DNA from: Streptomyces sp. S3(2020)
GTDB lineage: Bacteria; Actinomycetota; Actinomycetes; Streptomycetales; Streptomycetaceae
Reading direction: 5' to 3'
Length of the DNA: 38,060 bases
NCBI RefSeq assembly: GCF_013044505.1
Contig: NZ_JABERD010000083.1
Coordinates: 1-38,060, forward strand
Shown here: positions 1 through 8,193 of the stretch, one piece after another
Layout of the letters: each line of letters begins with the position of its first letter
How positions within the stretch are numbered: the stretch's first letter is position 1
The notes under the pieces: generated by a model
Told to the model about the DNA's origin: nothing
What the model saw: only the letters and a program-made list of their open reading frames with translations
Database searches by the model: none
Program-made: the position numbers and the translations under genes

Positions 1-45
1 CGCGCAGGCCGCATGAACGTCCTGAACGCGATCGCGACCGAATAG
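1..45 (+). CDS. 3' end of a second, inverted copy of the ABC permease (partial)
   Basis: The plus strand reads 14 codons then TAG at 43-45. The encoded tail (RAGRMNVLNAIATE) is identical to the C-terminus of the permease on the minus strand ending at 132. Only the tail is visible because the window begins inside it. If the sequence is real, a second FtsX-type permease with the same C-terminus converges on the first across a shared terminator. If it is an assembly fold-back, this feature does not exist in the genome. Perfect identity at every synonymous position makes an old paralogue unlikely. Confidence 0.4.
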   Translation, partial: RAGRMNVLNAIATE

Positions 46-176
46 CCATATCGAACGGGGGAGCAACGCCCGGCGCCAAGAAGTCCCCCGTGACTTCTCG
101 GCGCCGGGCGTTGCTCCCCCGTTCGATATGGCTATTCGGTCGCGATCGCGTTCAGGACGTTCATGCGGCCTGCGCG
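1..176. repeat. Fold-back inverted repeat at the window's left edge
   Basis: Bases 1-77 are an exact reverse complement of 100-176. The pairing continues inward to 85/92 with one mismatch (78 against 99) and a 6-base loop at 86-91. The inner part, roughly 61-116, would be a good hairpin terminator for the permease gene that ends at 132. The outer arms, however, contain the last 14 codons and stop codon of that permease in both orientations, which a terminator does not need. The repeat runs to the first base, so its full length is unknown. It could be an assembly fold-back at a contig end, a real inverted duplication, or a convergent paralogue with an identical tail. Confidence 0.9.
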
Positions 177-2699
177 GAACGCCGGGATCAGCGCCGCGAA
201 GAGGCCCACGAAAGCCGAGCCGATGAAGACGCCGAGGATGGTGGGCCAGGGGATGTCGAGGACGTTCAGGCCCTCCATGGCGAGGAGCTTCTGGGCGGTG
301 GCGCCCCAGCCCATGCCGAGGCCGAGGCCGAGCAGGGCGCCGAAGAGGGCGATGACCACCGACTCCATACGGATCATGCGGCGCAGCTGGCGGCGGGAGA
401 GACCGATCGCGCGCATGAGGCCGATCTCGCGGGTCCGTTCCACCACCGACAGGGCCAGGGTGTTCACGACGCCCAGGATGGCCACGATGATCGCGAGGCC
501 GAGCAGGCCGTAGACCATGTTCAGGAGCTGGCCGACCTGGTCCTTCAGTTCCTGCTTGTAGTCGGTCTGGTCGCGGACCTGGTACTGCGGGTAGTCGTGG
601 AGCGCGTCCTTGAGGGCGGCGTAGGCCTGCTTCTCCTGGCCGTCCTTGGCCTTGGCGAACATCATCGAGTTCGGCGGGATCTGGTCGGCGGGCACGTACT
701 TCTTCATCGTCTCGATGCTGAGGTACCGCGCTCCCTGGTCCAGCGCCCCGCTGTCGTCGGTGATGGCCGCGACCTTGAGCTTCGCCGTGTCGCCGCCCTT
801 GAAGGCGACGGTGATGGTGTCGCCGACGTGGACGCCGTGGTCCTTGGCGTAGTCGGAGCCGACGGACATGGCGTTCTTGCCGTACGCGGCGGACAGGGTG
901 CCCTCCGTCGTCGGGCGGCGCAGGTCCTGGGCGTACGTCGGGTCGGCCGCCGTCACCTGGGAGACGTCCTTCTTGCCGTCGGGCGTCGTCAGAGTCGCCT
1001 CCAGCTCCTTGTACGACGTCACGTGCGCCAGGTCCGGGCTCTGCTCCATCGCCTTCTGGGCCTGCGGGACGATCCGCTGGCTGTTGCCCTGGACGATGAA
1101 GTCCGCGCCGACCGACTTGTCGAGCTCGCTGGTGGCCGAGGCGACCATGGAGGAGCCGACCACCGACAGGCAGGCCACCAGGGCGAGGCCGATCATCAGG
1201 GCGGCGCCCGTGGCACCCGTACGACGGGGGTTGCGCAGAGCGTTGCGCTCCGCCATGCGGCCGACCGGTCCGAAGGCCCGCAGGATCACCGCGCTGATGA
1301 CCCGTACGACCCCGCCCGCCAGGAGCGGGCCGATGACGACGAAGCCGATGAGGGTCAGGACCACGCCGCCGGCCAGCAGCAGCGAGCCGTCCTTCGCGGT
1401 GTCGGCGGTGGCGGCCGCGTAGAGCGCGTAGCCGCCCGCGCCTGTCAGGACCAGCCCGATGACGCCCCGGATCCGGCCCGCCTTGCCGTCGGCCGGGGTA
1501 CCGGCGTCGCGCAGTGCGGCCATCGGGGAGACCTTGCCGGCCCGGCGGGCGGGCAGGTAGGCGGCGAGGACGGTGACCACGACGCCGAGGATCATGCCGA
1601 CCACCGGGGTCGTCGCCTTGATCGTGAGGTCCTCGGTGGAGAGGTTCATGCCGGCCATGCCCATGAGCTTCATCAGCCCGATGGCGATACCGACGCCGGC
1701 ACCGACGCCGAGGACGGAGCCCACGAAGCCGAGGAGCAGCGACTCCACCAGTACCGAGCGGTTGACCTGCTTGCGGGAGGAGCCGATCGCCCGCATGAGG
1801 CCGATCTCCCTCGTCCGCTGGGCGACCAGCATGGAGAAGGTGTTGATGATCAGGAAGATGCCGACCAGGAACGCGATCCCGGCGAAGCCGAGCATGGCGT
1901 ACTTGATGACGTTCATGAACTCGCCGACGTCCTCGCGGTTCTCGTCGGCGTTCTCCTTGGCCGTCTGGATCTTGTACGTGCCGTCCAGGGCCTGTGTGAC
2001 GTTCCGCTTGAGCTGGGTGTCGCTGACGCCGGCCGCGGCGGTGGCGTAGACCTGGGTGAACCGGCCCTCGGTGCCGAGGAGTTCGCGCTGTGCGGTGGCG
2101 GTGTCGAAGTAGACGATCGCGGCACCGGGGTTGGTGATCTTGAAGGTGGCGATGCCGACGATCTTCGCCTTGAAGTCTCCGATGACGGAGATGGTGCGCA
2201 GTTCGTCACCGATCTTCAGGTCGTGCTTGTCGGCGGTGTCGGCGTCGACCATCGTCTCGGTGGGGCCGCGCGGCGCGTGTCCGGAGGTGATCTCCATCGA
2301 ACGCAGGTCGCTCTTCGTCCAGTTGCCCGCGATGGTGGGAGCGCCGGTCGAGGACCCCATGTTCTTGTTGTCGCTGTCGACGACGGTCACGTTCATCGAA
2401 CTGACCGCGCCCTCGGCGGACTTGACGCCGTCCGCCTTCGCCACCTGCTGGACCGTGCCGGCCGGCAGCGACTCGGGCTTGCCGTTCTGCGGGGTGTCGT
2501 CGCTCTTGGCCGCCTTCGGGGAGACCGTGACGTCGGACGCGGTGGTCGAGAAGAGTTTGTCGAACGTCGTGTTCATGGTGTCGGTGAACACGAGCGTGCC
2601 GCACACGAACGCGACCGACAGCAGGACGGCGACGGCCGAGAGGGCCATCCGTCCCTTGTGCGCGAAGAAGTTGCGCATCGAGGTCTTCAGGACGGTCAT
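132..2699 (-). CDS. FtsX/MacB-family ABC transporter permease
   Basis: An 855-residue membrane subunit of an ABC exporter. An N-terminal membrane anchor at about residues 17-38 follows the short start MTVLKTSMRNFFAHKG. A large extracytoplasmic MacB-type periplasmic core domain comes next, then two FtsX blocks. Each block carries the family's VERTREIGLMRAIG or AQRTREIGLMRAIG sequence followed by hydrophobic helices, one in the middle and one at the C-terminus. The length fits the duplicated two-FtsX actinobacterial form, which may work as a single chain or a homodimer. ATG at 2699 overlaps the TGA of the ATPase gene by four bases (ATGA), so translation is coupled. Substrate is not evident. Members of this family move lipoproteins, peptides or antibiotics, or act as mechanotransmitters. 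Confidence 0.93.
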   Translation of the reverse strand: MTVLKTSMRNFFAHKGRMALSAVAVLLSVAFVCGTLVFTDTMNTTFDKLFSTTASDVTVSPKAAKSDDTPQNGKPESLPAGTVQQVAKADGVKSAEGAVSSMNVTVVDSDNKNMGSSTGAPTIAGNWTKSDLRSMEITSGHAPRGPTETMVDADTADKHDLKIGDELRTISVIGDFKAKIVGIATFKITNPGAAIVYFDTATAQRELLGTEGRFTQVYATAAAGVSDTQLKRNVTQALDGTYKIQTAKENADENREDVGEFMNVIKYAMLGFAGIAFLVGIFLIINTFSMLVAQRTREIGLMRAIGSSRKQVNRSVLVESLLLGFVGSVLGVGAGVGIAIGLMKLMGMAGMNLSTEDLTIKATTPVVGMILGVVVTVLAAYLPARRAGKVSPMAALRDAGTPADGKAGRIRGVIGLVLTGAGGYALYAAATADTAKDGSLLLAGGVVLTLIGFVVIGPLLAGGVVRVISAVILRAFGPVGRMAERNALRNPRRTGATGAALMIGLALVACLSVVGSSMVASATSELDKSVGADFIVQGNSQRIVPQAQKAMEQSPDLAHVTSYKELEATLTTPDGKKDVSQVTAADPTYAQDLRRPTTEGTLSAAYGKNAMSVGSDYAKDHGVHVGDTITVAFKGGDTAKLKVAAITDDSGALDQGARYLSIETMKKYVPADQIPPNSMMFAKAKDGQEKQAYAALKDALHDYPQYQVRDQTDYKQELKDQVGQLLNMVYGLLGLAIIVAILGVVNTLALSVVERTREIGLMRAIGLSRRQLRRMIRMESVVIALFGALLGLGLGMGWGATAQKLLAMEGLNVLDIPWPTILGVFIGSAFVGLFAALIPAFRAGRMNVLNAIATE

Positions 2700-3484
2700 G
2701 ACGTCCGCCCCCGGGCGTCGAAGTCCTTCATGCGGTCCAGGACGGCGTCCGCGGTCGGCTTGTACATCTCGTCGACGATCCGGCCGTCGGCGAGGTACAG
2801 CACACGGTCGGCGTAGGAGGCCGCGACCGGGTCGTGCGTGACCATCACGATGGTCTGCCCGAGCTCGGTCACGGACCTGCGCAGGAAGCCCAACACCTCG
2901 GCGCCGGCACGGGAGTCGAGGTTTCCGGTCGGCTCGTCCCCGAAGATGATCTCGGGCCGCGCGGCCAGTGCCCGGGCCACGGCGACACGCTGCTGCTGAC
3001 CGCCGGAGAGCTGGGTGGGCCGGTGCTTGAGCCGGTCGCTCAGCCCGACGGTGTCGACGACCCGCCCCAGCCACGCCTTGTCCGGCTTGCGGCCCGCGAT
3101 GTCCATGGGCAGCGTGATGTTCTCTATCGCGTTCAGCGTCGGCAGCAGGTTGAACGCCTGGAAGATGAACCCGATCCGGTCCCGGCGCAGCTGCGTGAGC
3201 TTCTTGTCCTTCAGCCCGGTGATCTCGGTGTCGTCCAGGTAGATCTGCCCGGAGGTGACGGTGTCGAGTCCGGCGAGGCAGTGCATGAGCGTGGACTTGC
3301 CGGAGCCCGAGGGCCCCATGATCGCGGTGAACTGCCCGCGTGCGATGTCCACGTCCACATGGTCGAGGGCGACGACACGGGTCTCGCCGGACCCGTACGC
3401 CTTGACGACCTGCCGCGCCCGCGCGGCAACGGCCGTAGTCCCTCCAGTGCCCCCGTGCCTGGTGATGGTCACAGCCGATGTCAC
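2696..3484 (-). CDS. ABC transporter ATP-binding protein (MacB/LolD type)
   Basis: A 262-residue nucleotide-binding subunit that powers the downstream permease. Visible motifs: Walker A GPSGSGKST (57-65), Q-loop Gln109, signature LSGGQQQR (159-166), Walker B followed by Asp-Glu (179-184) and switch His217 in VMVTHD. These place it with the LolD/MacB ATPases that pair with FtsX-fold permeases. GTG at 3484 was chosen because AGGAG lies seven bases upstream; the open frame extends further but the added residues are low-complexity and lack a ribosome-binding site. The stop overlaps the permease start. The gene faces the MFS exporter across a 422-base region, so the two transport units are divergently expressed. 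Confidence 0.95.
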   Translation of the reverse strand: MTSAVTITRHGGTGGTTAVAARARQVVKAYGSGETRVVALDHVDVDIARGQFTAIMGPSGSGKSTLMHCLAGLDTVTSGQIYLDDTEITGLKDKKLTQLRRDRIGFIFQAFNLLPTLNAIENITLPMDIAGRKPDKAWLGRVVDTVGLSDRLKHRPTQLSGGQQQRVAVARALAARPEIIFGDEPTGNLDSRAGAEVLGFLRRSVTELGQTIVMVTHDPVAASYADRVLYLADGRIVDEMYKPTADAVLDRMKDFDARGRTS

Positions 3485-3763
3485 GGTATGTCTCCTAAGT
3501 CGGTCAGCGAGTGGCGCGCACTGATCCCTGTCGATCCGTGCCGGGTCGTACGTGCTGCTGTTACGTGCTGCTGTGTGGATGAGTCTGGCCTCGGCGAGGG
3601 GTCCGGCGCGCTGGTGCTGAGCGCCGTCTTCTGGTGGGGAAAACCCCACCCCCGCCGCTGCGGTACACCGCCCCCGAGCGGCGTAAAGCCAGGTTAAGGA
3701 CGGGCCGGGTGCCTTCTCGTCCTCCGGCGGTACGAGCCCTCCCCCAGCCGTAGTACGGAGGTA

Positions 3764-3817
3764 CCCCTAGGGGCGATCCACCCGAGGGTGGAGTCGATCT
3801 AGGGGTCCGCTCCACCC
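3764..3817. promoter_or_regulatory. Candidate operator array between ABC and MFS genes
   Basis: The 422-base gap 3485-3906 contains no credible gene. Within it are a 10-bp palindrome CCCCTAGGGG (3764-3773), an inverted repeat TCCACCC-GA-GGGTGGA (3777-3792), then a second CTAGGGG (3799-3805) and a second TCCACCC (3811-3817). The CTAGGGG/TCCACCC pair is therefore present twice, about 32-34 bases apart. Position between divergent transporter genes suggests regulator binding, but the regulator and the promoters it serves cannot be named from sequence. Confidence 0.4.
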
Positions 3818-3906
3818 TCCGTCCCGCTCAGGCTGCACCCTGCCGCGACGTGAGGGTCAAGTGAGAGGGTGTTGCGCGGCAGATAGATGCAGGGGGAAGG
3901 AATCTC

Positions 3907-5418
3907 ATGGGCCAGGGCGATACGGAGATACAGCCCGCGGCGACGGCCGGCGGCCCGAAGGACTCGCACCGCCGCGGCGCCGTCGTCGCCGCGCTGATGC
4001 TCGCCATGGCCCTGGCCGCCCTCGACTCGACGATCGTCTCCACGGCCGTCCCGCAGATCGTCGGCGACCTGGGCGGCTTCTCCGTCTTCTCGTGGCTCTT
4101 CTCCGGCTATCTGCTGGCCGTGACGGTGACCCTCCCGGTGTACGGCAAGCTCTCCGACACCTTCGGCCGCAAACCGGTGCTGATCGCGGGCGCCGCGCTG
4201 TTCCTCCTCGGCTCCCTGCTCTGCGCTCTCGCCTGGAACATGGGTTCACTGATCGCGTTCCGCATCGTGCAGGGCCTGGGCGGCGGCGCCCTCCAGGGCA
4301 CGGTCCAGACGCTGGCCGCCGACCTCTACCCCCTGAAGGAACGCCCGAAGATCCAGTCCAAGCTGTCCACGGTGTGGGCGGTGTCGGCGGTGGCCGGCCC
4401 GGGCGTGGGCGGCCTGCTCGTGGCGTACGCGGACTGGCGCTGGATCTTCCTGGTCAACCTGCCGGTGGGGGCACTCGCCCTCTGGCTCATCGTCCGCTAC
4501 CTGCACGAACCGAGACGGGACTCCCCCGACCGCGGTCGCCGCCCCCGTATCGACTGGGCGGGCGCCCTGGCGGTGTTCGCCTGCGGAGGCGTCCTGCTGA
4601 CGGCGCTGGTGCAGGGCGGGGTGGCCTGGCCGTGGCTGTCGGCCCCGTCACTGGCGTTGTTCGGTACGGGACTCGCCCTGGTCGCGGTGGTGGTCCTGGT
4701 CGAACGCCGGGCGGCCGAGCCGATCATCCCGGGCTGGGTGTGGCGCCGCCGCACGATCGCCGCGGTCAACCTGGCCCTGGGCGCGCTGGGCCTGCTGATG
4801 GTGGCCCCGACCGTCTTCCTCCCGACGTACGCCCAGTCCGTCCTGGGTCTGGCACCGGTGGCGGCCGGCTTCGTCCTGACGATCTGGACACTGAGCTGGC
4901 CGGTGTCGGCGGCCCTCAGCCAGCACGTGTACCGGCGGATCGGCTTCCGCAACACCGCCATGCTCGGCATGGGAGCGGCGGCGCTGATCCTCTTCGCCTT
5001 CCCCTTCCTCCCCTACCCCGGCCGGGCCTGGCAGCCGACCCTCCTGATGCTGCTCCTGGGCGCCGCGCTGGGCCTCTTCCAACTCCCCCTGATCATCGGT
5101 GTGCAGTCGACGGTCGTCTGGTCGGAGCGCGGCACGACCACGGCGTCGGTCCTCTTCTGCCGCCAGACCGGCCAGACGATCGGCGCCGCCCTCTTCGGCG
5201 CGGTGGCCAACGGCGTGCTGTCGGCCCGCCTCGGCGGCGCGAGCGACCTGGACTCCGTGACCCGCGCCCTGGATTCGGGCGCCGGTTCGGAGCCCCTGCG
5301 GCGGGCGATCGCGGACGCGGTGCACGCGGTGTACCTGGGGGCGGCGGGGGCGGCGGCGCTGGCGTTCATCGTGCTCCTGCTGCTGGCCCCACGGAAATTT
5401 CCGGTGATCACGGAGTGA
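3907..5418 (+). CDS. MFS drug exporter, DHA2 (14-helix) family
   Basis: A 503-residue integral membrane protein. The N-terminal part has the DHA2 hallmark ALDSTIVSTAVPQI in helix 1, followed by motif A (GKLSDTFGRKPV) in the first cytoplasmic loop and repeated hydrophobic stretches consistent with about 14 transmembrane segments. The family are proton antiporters exporting drugs, dyes or natural products. ATG at 3907 follows a GGGGGAAGGA ribosome-binding region. The stop is one base before the ATG of the acetyltransferase, indicating a two-gene transcriptional unit. An exporter next to an acetyltransferase is compatible with a resistance role, but no substrate can be inferred. Confidence 0.9.
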   Translation: MGQGDTEIQPAATAGGPKDSHRRGAVVAALMLAMALAALDSTIVSTAVPQIVGDLGGFSVFSWLFSGYLLAVTVTLPVYGKLSDTFGRKPVLIAGAALFLLGSLLCALAWNMGSLIAFRIVQGLGGGALQGTVQTLAADLYPLKERPKIQSKLSTVWAVSAVAGPGVGGLLVAYADWRWIFLVNLPVGALALWLIVRYLHEPRRDSPDRGRRPRIDWAGALAVFACGGVLLTALVQGGVAWPWLSAPSLALFGTGLALVAVVVLVERRAAEPIIPGWVWRRRTIAAVNLALGALGLLMVAPTVFLPTYAQSVLGLAPVAAGFVLTIWTLSWPVSAALSQHVYRRIGFRNTAMLGMGAAALILFAFPFLPYPGRAWQPTLLMLLLGAALGLFQLPLIIGVQSTVVWSERGTTTASVLFCRQTGQTIGAALFGAVANGVLSARLGGASDLDSVTRALDSGAGSEPLRRAIADAVHAVYLGAAGAAALAFIVLLLLAPRKFPVITE

Positions 5419-5419
5419 G

Positions 5420-5956
5420 ATGCGTACGGTGCCGGACATGGCGGAACTGAGACTGGAGCGACTGCGGCCGGACCACGCGAGGGCCCTGCTGGCCTTCGAG
5501 CGGGAGAACCGGGGGTACTTCGCCCGCTCGGTGCCGGACCGTGGCGACGCCTACTTCACACCGAGCGGATTCGCCGACCGCCACCGCGCCCTGCTGGACG
5601 AACAGGAGTCCGGCGACTGCCACTTCCATGTCCTCCTGGACGAGGAGGACTCACTGCTCGGCCGCGTCAACCTGATGGATGTGGCGGGCGGCACGGCGGA
5701 GTTGGGGTACCGCGTCGGCGAACGGACCGCGGGCCGAGGGGTGGCCACGGCGGCGGTGGCCGAGCTGTGCCGGATGGCGGGAACGTCGTACGGCCTGGCC
5801 GCCCTGACGGCGAAGACGACGGAGGACAACACCGCGTCCCGAACCGTCCTCGAACGCAACGGCTTCGTGCTCACCGAGCACATCACCCTGATGGAACGCC
5901 CTGGCGTCCGCTACGCGCGCGTGGGACTCGGCCATGGAGAGCACCACCGTCAGTAG
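5420..5956 (+). CDS. GNAT-family N-acetyltransferase (RimJ-like)
   Basis: A 178-residue protein with the GNAT layout: an N-terminal AELRLERLRPDHARALLAFE segment, a central ELGYRVGERTAGRGVATAAV acetyl-CoA loop (the R-x-x-G-x-A-type motif A) and a C-terminal NTASRTVLERNGF segment typical of RimJ/RimL and ribosomal-protein or small-molecule N-acetyltransferases. The start at 5420 is one base after the MFS stop with GGAG four to five bases before it. An ATG at 5438 (MAELRL) is possible but has no ribosome-binding site. The acetyl acceptor is unknown; coupling to an exporter hints at modification of an exported or toxic compound. Confidence 0.85.
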   Translation: MRTVPDMAELRLERLRPDHARALLAFERENRGYFARSVPDRGDAYFTPSGFADRHRALLDEQESGDCHFHVLLDEEDSLLGRVNLMDVAGGTAELGYRVGERTAGRGVATAAVAELCRMAGTSYGLAALTAKTTEDNTASRTVLERNGFVLTEHITLMERPGVRYARVGLGHGEHHRQ

Positions 5957-5967
5957 CGCTCGTTCAC

Positions 5968-6029
5968 TTGACGTAGCCGTTCACACCTCTCAAAAATCTG
6001 AGTTAATCCGGGTAACACCCGAGGTCAGA
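5968..6029. promoter_or_regulatory. Possible promoter plus nested inverted repeats upstream of the DUF485/symporter operon
   Basis: A -35-like TTGACG (5968-5973) precedes an AT-rich AAAAAT (5992-5997) by 18 bases. Directly downstream are nested inverted repeats: TCTGA (5997-6001) with TCAGA (6025-6029), enclosing CGGGT-AAC-ACCCG (6009-6021). The location fits an operator at the transcription start. The same structure could instead act as a weak terminator for the preceding acetyltransferase gene. Confidence 0.35.
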
Positions 6030-6177
6030 GAAGTAAGCGCATACCGACCAATCAGTTTGGTGAAGCATCTCGCCCTGCTGGCTACCAACGAGTAACGTGC
6101 GTGGCTCCGCTCACCCCACCCCCCTCTCCAACTCCCTGCGGTCCGCACCGGGCCCGAGCCACGCAAGGAGCCACGGG

Positions 6178-6540
6178 ATGTCATACGACCCGTTCCCGCC
6201 CTTCGCCCCAGAACACCGTCCCCGCCGCGAGGCGCTCGGGCACCACAGCGATCTGCGGATCCTGCGCGGCGCCTACCGCCGGCAGCGCCGCGTCGCGACC
6301 CTCACCGCGCTCGGCTACTTCACCCTCTTCCTCGTCCTGTCCGCGTTCGCCCCGTCCTTCATGACCAGCCGCATCGGCGACACACCCCCGACCGGTCTGC
6401 TGCTGGCCCTGTTCCAACTCCCCATCACCTGGCTGGCGATCGTCCTGTACGAGCGCACGGCCCGGTCCTACGTCGACCCGCTCGCGGACCGCATCCGCAA
6501 GCAGTCCGCGCTGGACGCCAAGCGGGGAGCGACGCGATGA
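6178..6540 (+). CDS. DUF485 small membrane protein, symporter partner
   Basis: A 120-residue protein. The soluble N-terminus includes a HHSDLRILRGAYRRQRR stretch just before the first transmembrane helix, which is how DUF485 (YjcH-like) proteins begin. Two membrane helices follow (about residues 44-62 and 78-95), then a basic C-terminus. YjcH-type proteins are usually encoded immediately before acetate/solute symporters of the SSS family, and that is the case here: its TGA overlaps the symporter ATG (ATGA). ATG at 6178 is supported by AAGGAG eight bases upstream; an earlier in-frame start lacks such a site. Molecular role is not established; accessory or stability function for the symporter is an inference. 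Confidence 0.85.
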   Translation: MSYDPFPPFAPEHRPRREALGHHSDLRILRGAYRRQRRVATLTALGYFTLFLVLSAFAPSFMTSRIGDTPPTGLLLALFQLPITWLAIVLYERTARSYVDPLADRIRKQSALDAKRGATR

Positions 6541-8156
6541 CGGGACAGACGGGCTTCAGCGACTCGGCGCAGGCGATGTCCCTGGTGGCGTTCTCCGCCA
6601 TCGCCACGATCACGCTGCTGCTGTGCGTGATGACCGGGCCCGACCGGGACGACCTGGACGAGTTCTACACCGGCTTCGGCTCCCTGGGCCCGCTGCGCAA
6701 CGGCCTTGCCATCGCCGGCGACTACATCTCCGCCGCGACCGTGCTCGGCACGGGCGGGGTGATCGCGTTGTGCGGCTACGACGGGATCGTGCTCGCCCTC
6801 AGCACCGCGCTGTCGCTGATGCTGCTGATGTTCCTGCTCGCCGAACCCCTGCGCAACGCGGGCCGGTTCACCATGGGCGACGCGCTGGCGCGGCGCATGC
6901 CCGGGCGTTCCGTGCGGATCGCGGCGTGCGCGGTGACCCTCGCGGCGCTGCTGCCGCTGATGCTGGTGCAGCTCGCGGGAACGGGCCAGTTGCTGGCCTT
7001 CATCCTCGGCTTCTCCGGCGAGGGGCTCCAGACGGGCTGCATCGTCGGGCTCGGCGTGCTGATGATCAGTTACGCGGCGATCGGCGGGATGAAGGGCACC
7101 GCCCTCATCCAGATCCTGAAGATCGTGATGCTGCTCGGTTCGGGCGCCGTGGTGGCCGTACTGGTGCTCCAGCGGTTCGACTGGGATCCCGGCGCGCTGT
7201 TCGACGCCGCCGCCGCGCAGAGCGGGGTGGGGCCGGCCTTCCTGGAGTCGGGGCTTCAGTTCGCGGGCGGGCCCAACCCCCGCCTCGACATGATCACTTC
7301 GCAGCTGACGGTGGTCGTCGGCGGCGCCTGCCTCCCGCACGTCACCATGCGCATGTACACCGCCTCCAGCGCCCGCCAGGTGCGCCGCTCGATGTCCTGG
7401 GCGGTGTCGGCGGTCGTCCTGTTCGTGCTCGTCATCACGATCGTCGGCTTCGGGGCCACCGCCCTCATCGGGCGCGCGGCGATCGCGGGAGCGGACCCGC
7501 AGGGCAACACGGCGTATCTGCTGGGTTCCCGGGCGGTGTTCGGCGCGGACGTCTCGACGGCGGAGACCCTGCTGTTCACGACGGTCACCACGGCGATCTT
7601 CCTCACCCTGCTCGCCTCCGTCGCCGGCATGATCCTCGCCTGCGCCAACTCCCTCGCCCACGACGTCTTCGCGGTCCGGGGGCGGGAACTCTCCGCGCGC
7701 CGCGAGATGACACTGGCCCGGGTCTCGGCGCTGGCCGTCGGCATCCCGGCGATCCTGCTGGCCACGATGGTCCAGCACCGCAGCCTGCAACCCCTGGTGA
7801 CCCTGTCCTTCTGCCTGGGCGCCTCGGCGATCGCCCCCGCGCTGGTCTACGGCCTCTTCTGGCGCCGCTACACCCGAACGGGCCTGCTCTGCACCCTGAT
7901 CGGCGGCTCCCTGACCGTGCTGCTGCTGATGCCGGGCACCAACCTCGTCTCCGGCTCCCCCGTCTCCGCCTTCCCCGGCGCCGACTTCAACTGGTTCCCC
8001 TTCACCACCACCGGCCTCGTCTCCATCCCGGCCGGCTTCGCCTTCGGCTGGCTCGGGACGGCGGTGTCGGGGCGGCGCAAGGCGGAGGAACAGCGACGGC
8101 AGTACGAAGCGGTGGAGGGGTGGATCCTGGCGGGGGCAGTGCGCAGGGGGGAGTGA
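6537..8156 (+). CDS. Sodium:solute symporter (SSS/SLC5, ActP-like)
   Basis: A 539-residue polytopic membrane protein, about 13 helices. The N-terminal region FYTGFGSLGPLRNGLAIAGDYISAATVLG matches the sodium-binding and substrate region of acetate permease ActP and related monocarboxylate symporters. It is preceded by a DUF485 gene, as in yjcH-actP. The likely role is sodium-coupled uptake of acetate, pyruvate or another small organic acid. Translation is coupled to the DUF485 gene by an ATGA overlap. No acetyl-CoA synthetase gene is adjacent, so the substrate stays open. Confidence 0.88.
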   Translation: MTGQTGFSDSAQAMSLVAFSAIATITLLLCVMTGPDRDDLDEFYTGFGSLGPLRNGLAIAGDYISAATVLGTGGVIALCGYDGIVLALSTALSLMLLMFLLAEPLRNAGRFTMGDALARRMPGRSVRIAACAVTLAALLPLMLVQLAGTGQLLAFILGFSGEGLQTGCIVGLGVLMISYAAIGGMKGTALIQILKIVMLLGSGAVVAVLVLQRFDWDPGALFDAAAAQSGVGPAFLESGLQFAGGPNPRLDMITSQLTVVVGGACLPHVTMRMYTASSARQVRRSMSWAVSAVVLFVLVITIVGFGATALIGRAAIAGADPQGNTAYLLGSRAVFGADVSTAETLLFTTVTTAIFLTLLASVAGMILACANSLAHDVFAVRGRELSARREMTLARVSALAVGIPAILLATMVQHRSLQPLVTLSFCLGASAIAPALVYGLFWRRYTRTGLLCTLIGGSLTVLLLMPGTNLVSGSPVSAFPGADFNWFPFTTTGLVSIPAGFAFGWLGTAVSGRRKAEEQRRQYEAVEGWILAGAVRRGE

Positions 8157-8166
8157 GCGCGGGGCC

Positions 8167-8193
8167 GGGCGCCCCCTGGGCGGGCGCGCGCCC
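8167..8193. terminator. Weak hairpin between convergent symporter and coiled-coil genes
   Basis: GGGCGC (8167-8172) can pair with GCGCCC (8188-8193) around a GC-rich loop in the 36-base gap between two convergent stop codons. It has no U-tract, which is common for Streptomyces terminators. The stem is short, so the call is tentative. Confidence 0.3.

Noticed and set aside
90..2816. A 908-codon open frame antisense to the ABC permease
   Set aside because: Composition is Arg/Asp/His-rich with no domain, and the opposite strand encodes a clear FtsX permease.
2700..3074. N-terminal extension of the permease into the ATPase gene
   Set aside because: The extension is a frame-shifted shadow of the ATPase coding sequence; ATG 2699 overlaps the ATPase stop as expected for a coupled pair.
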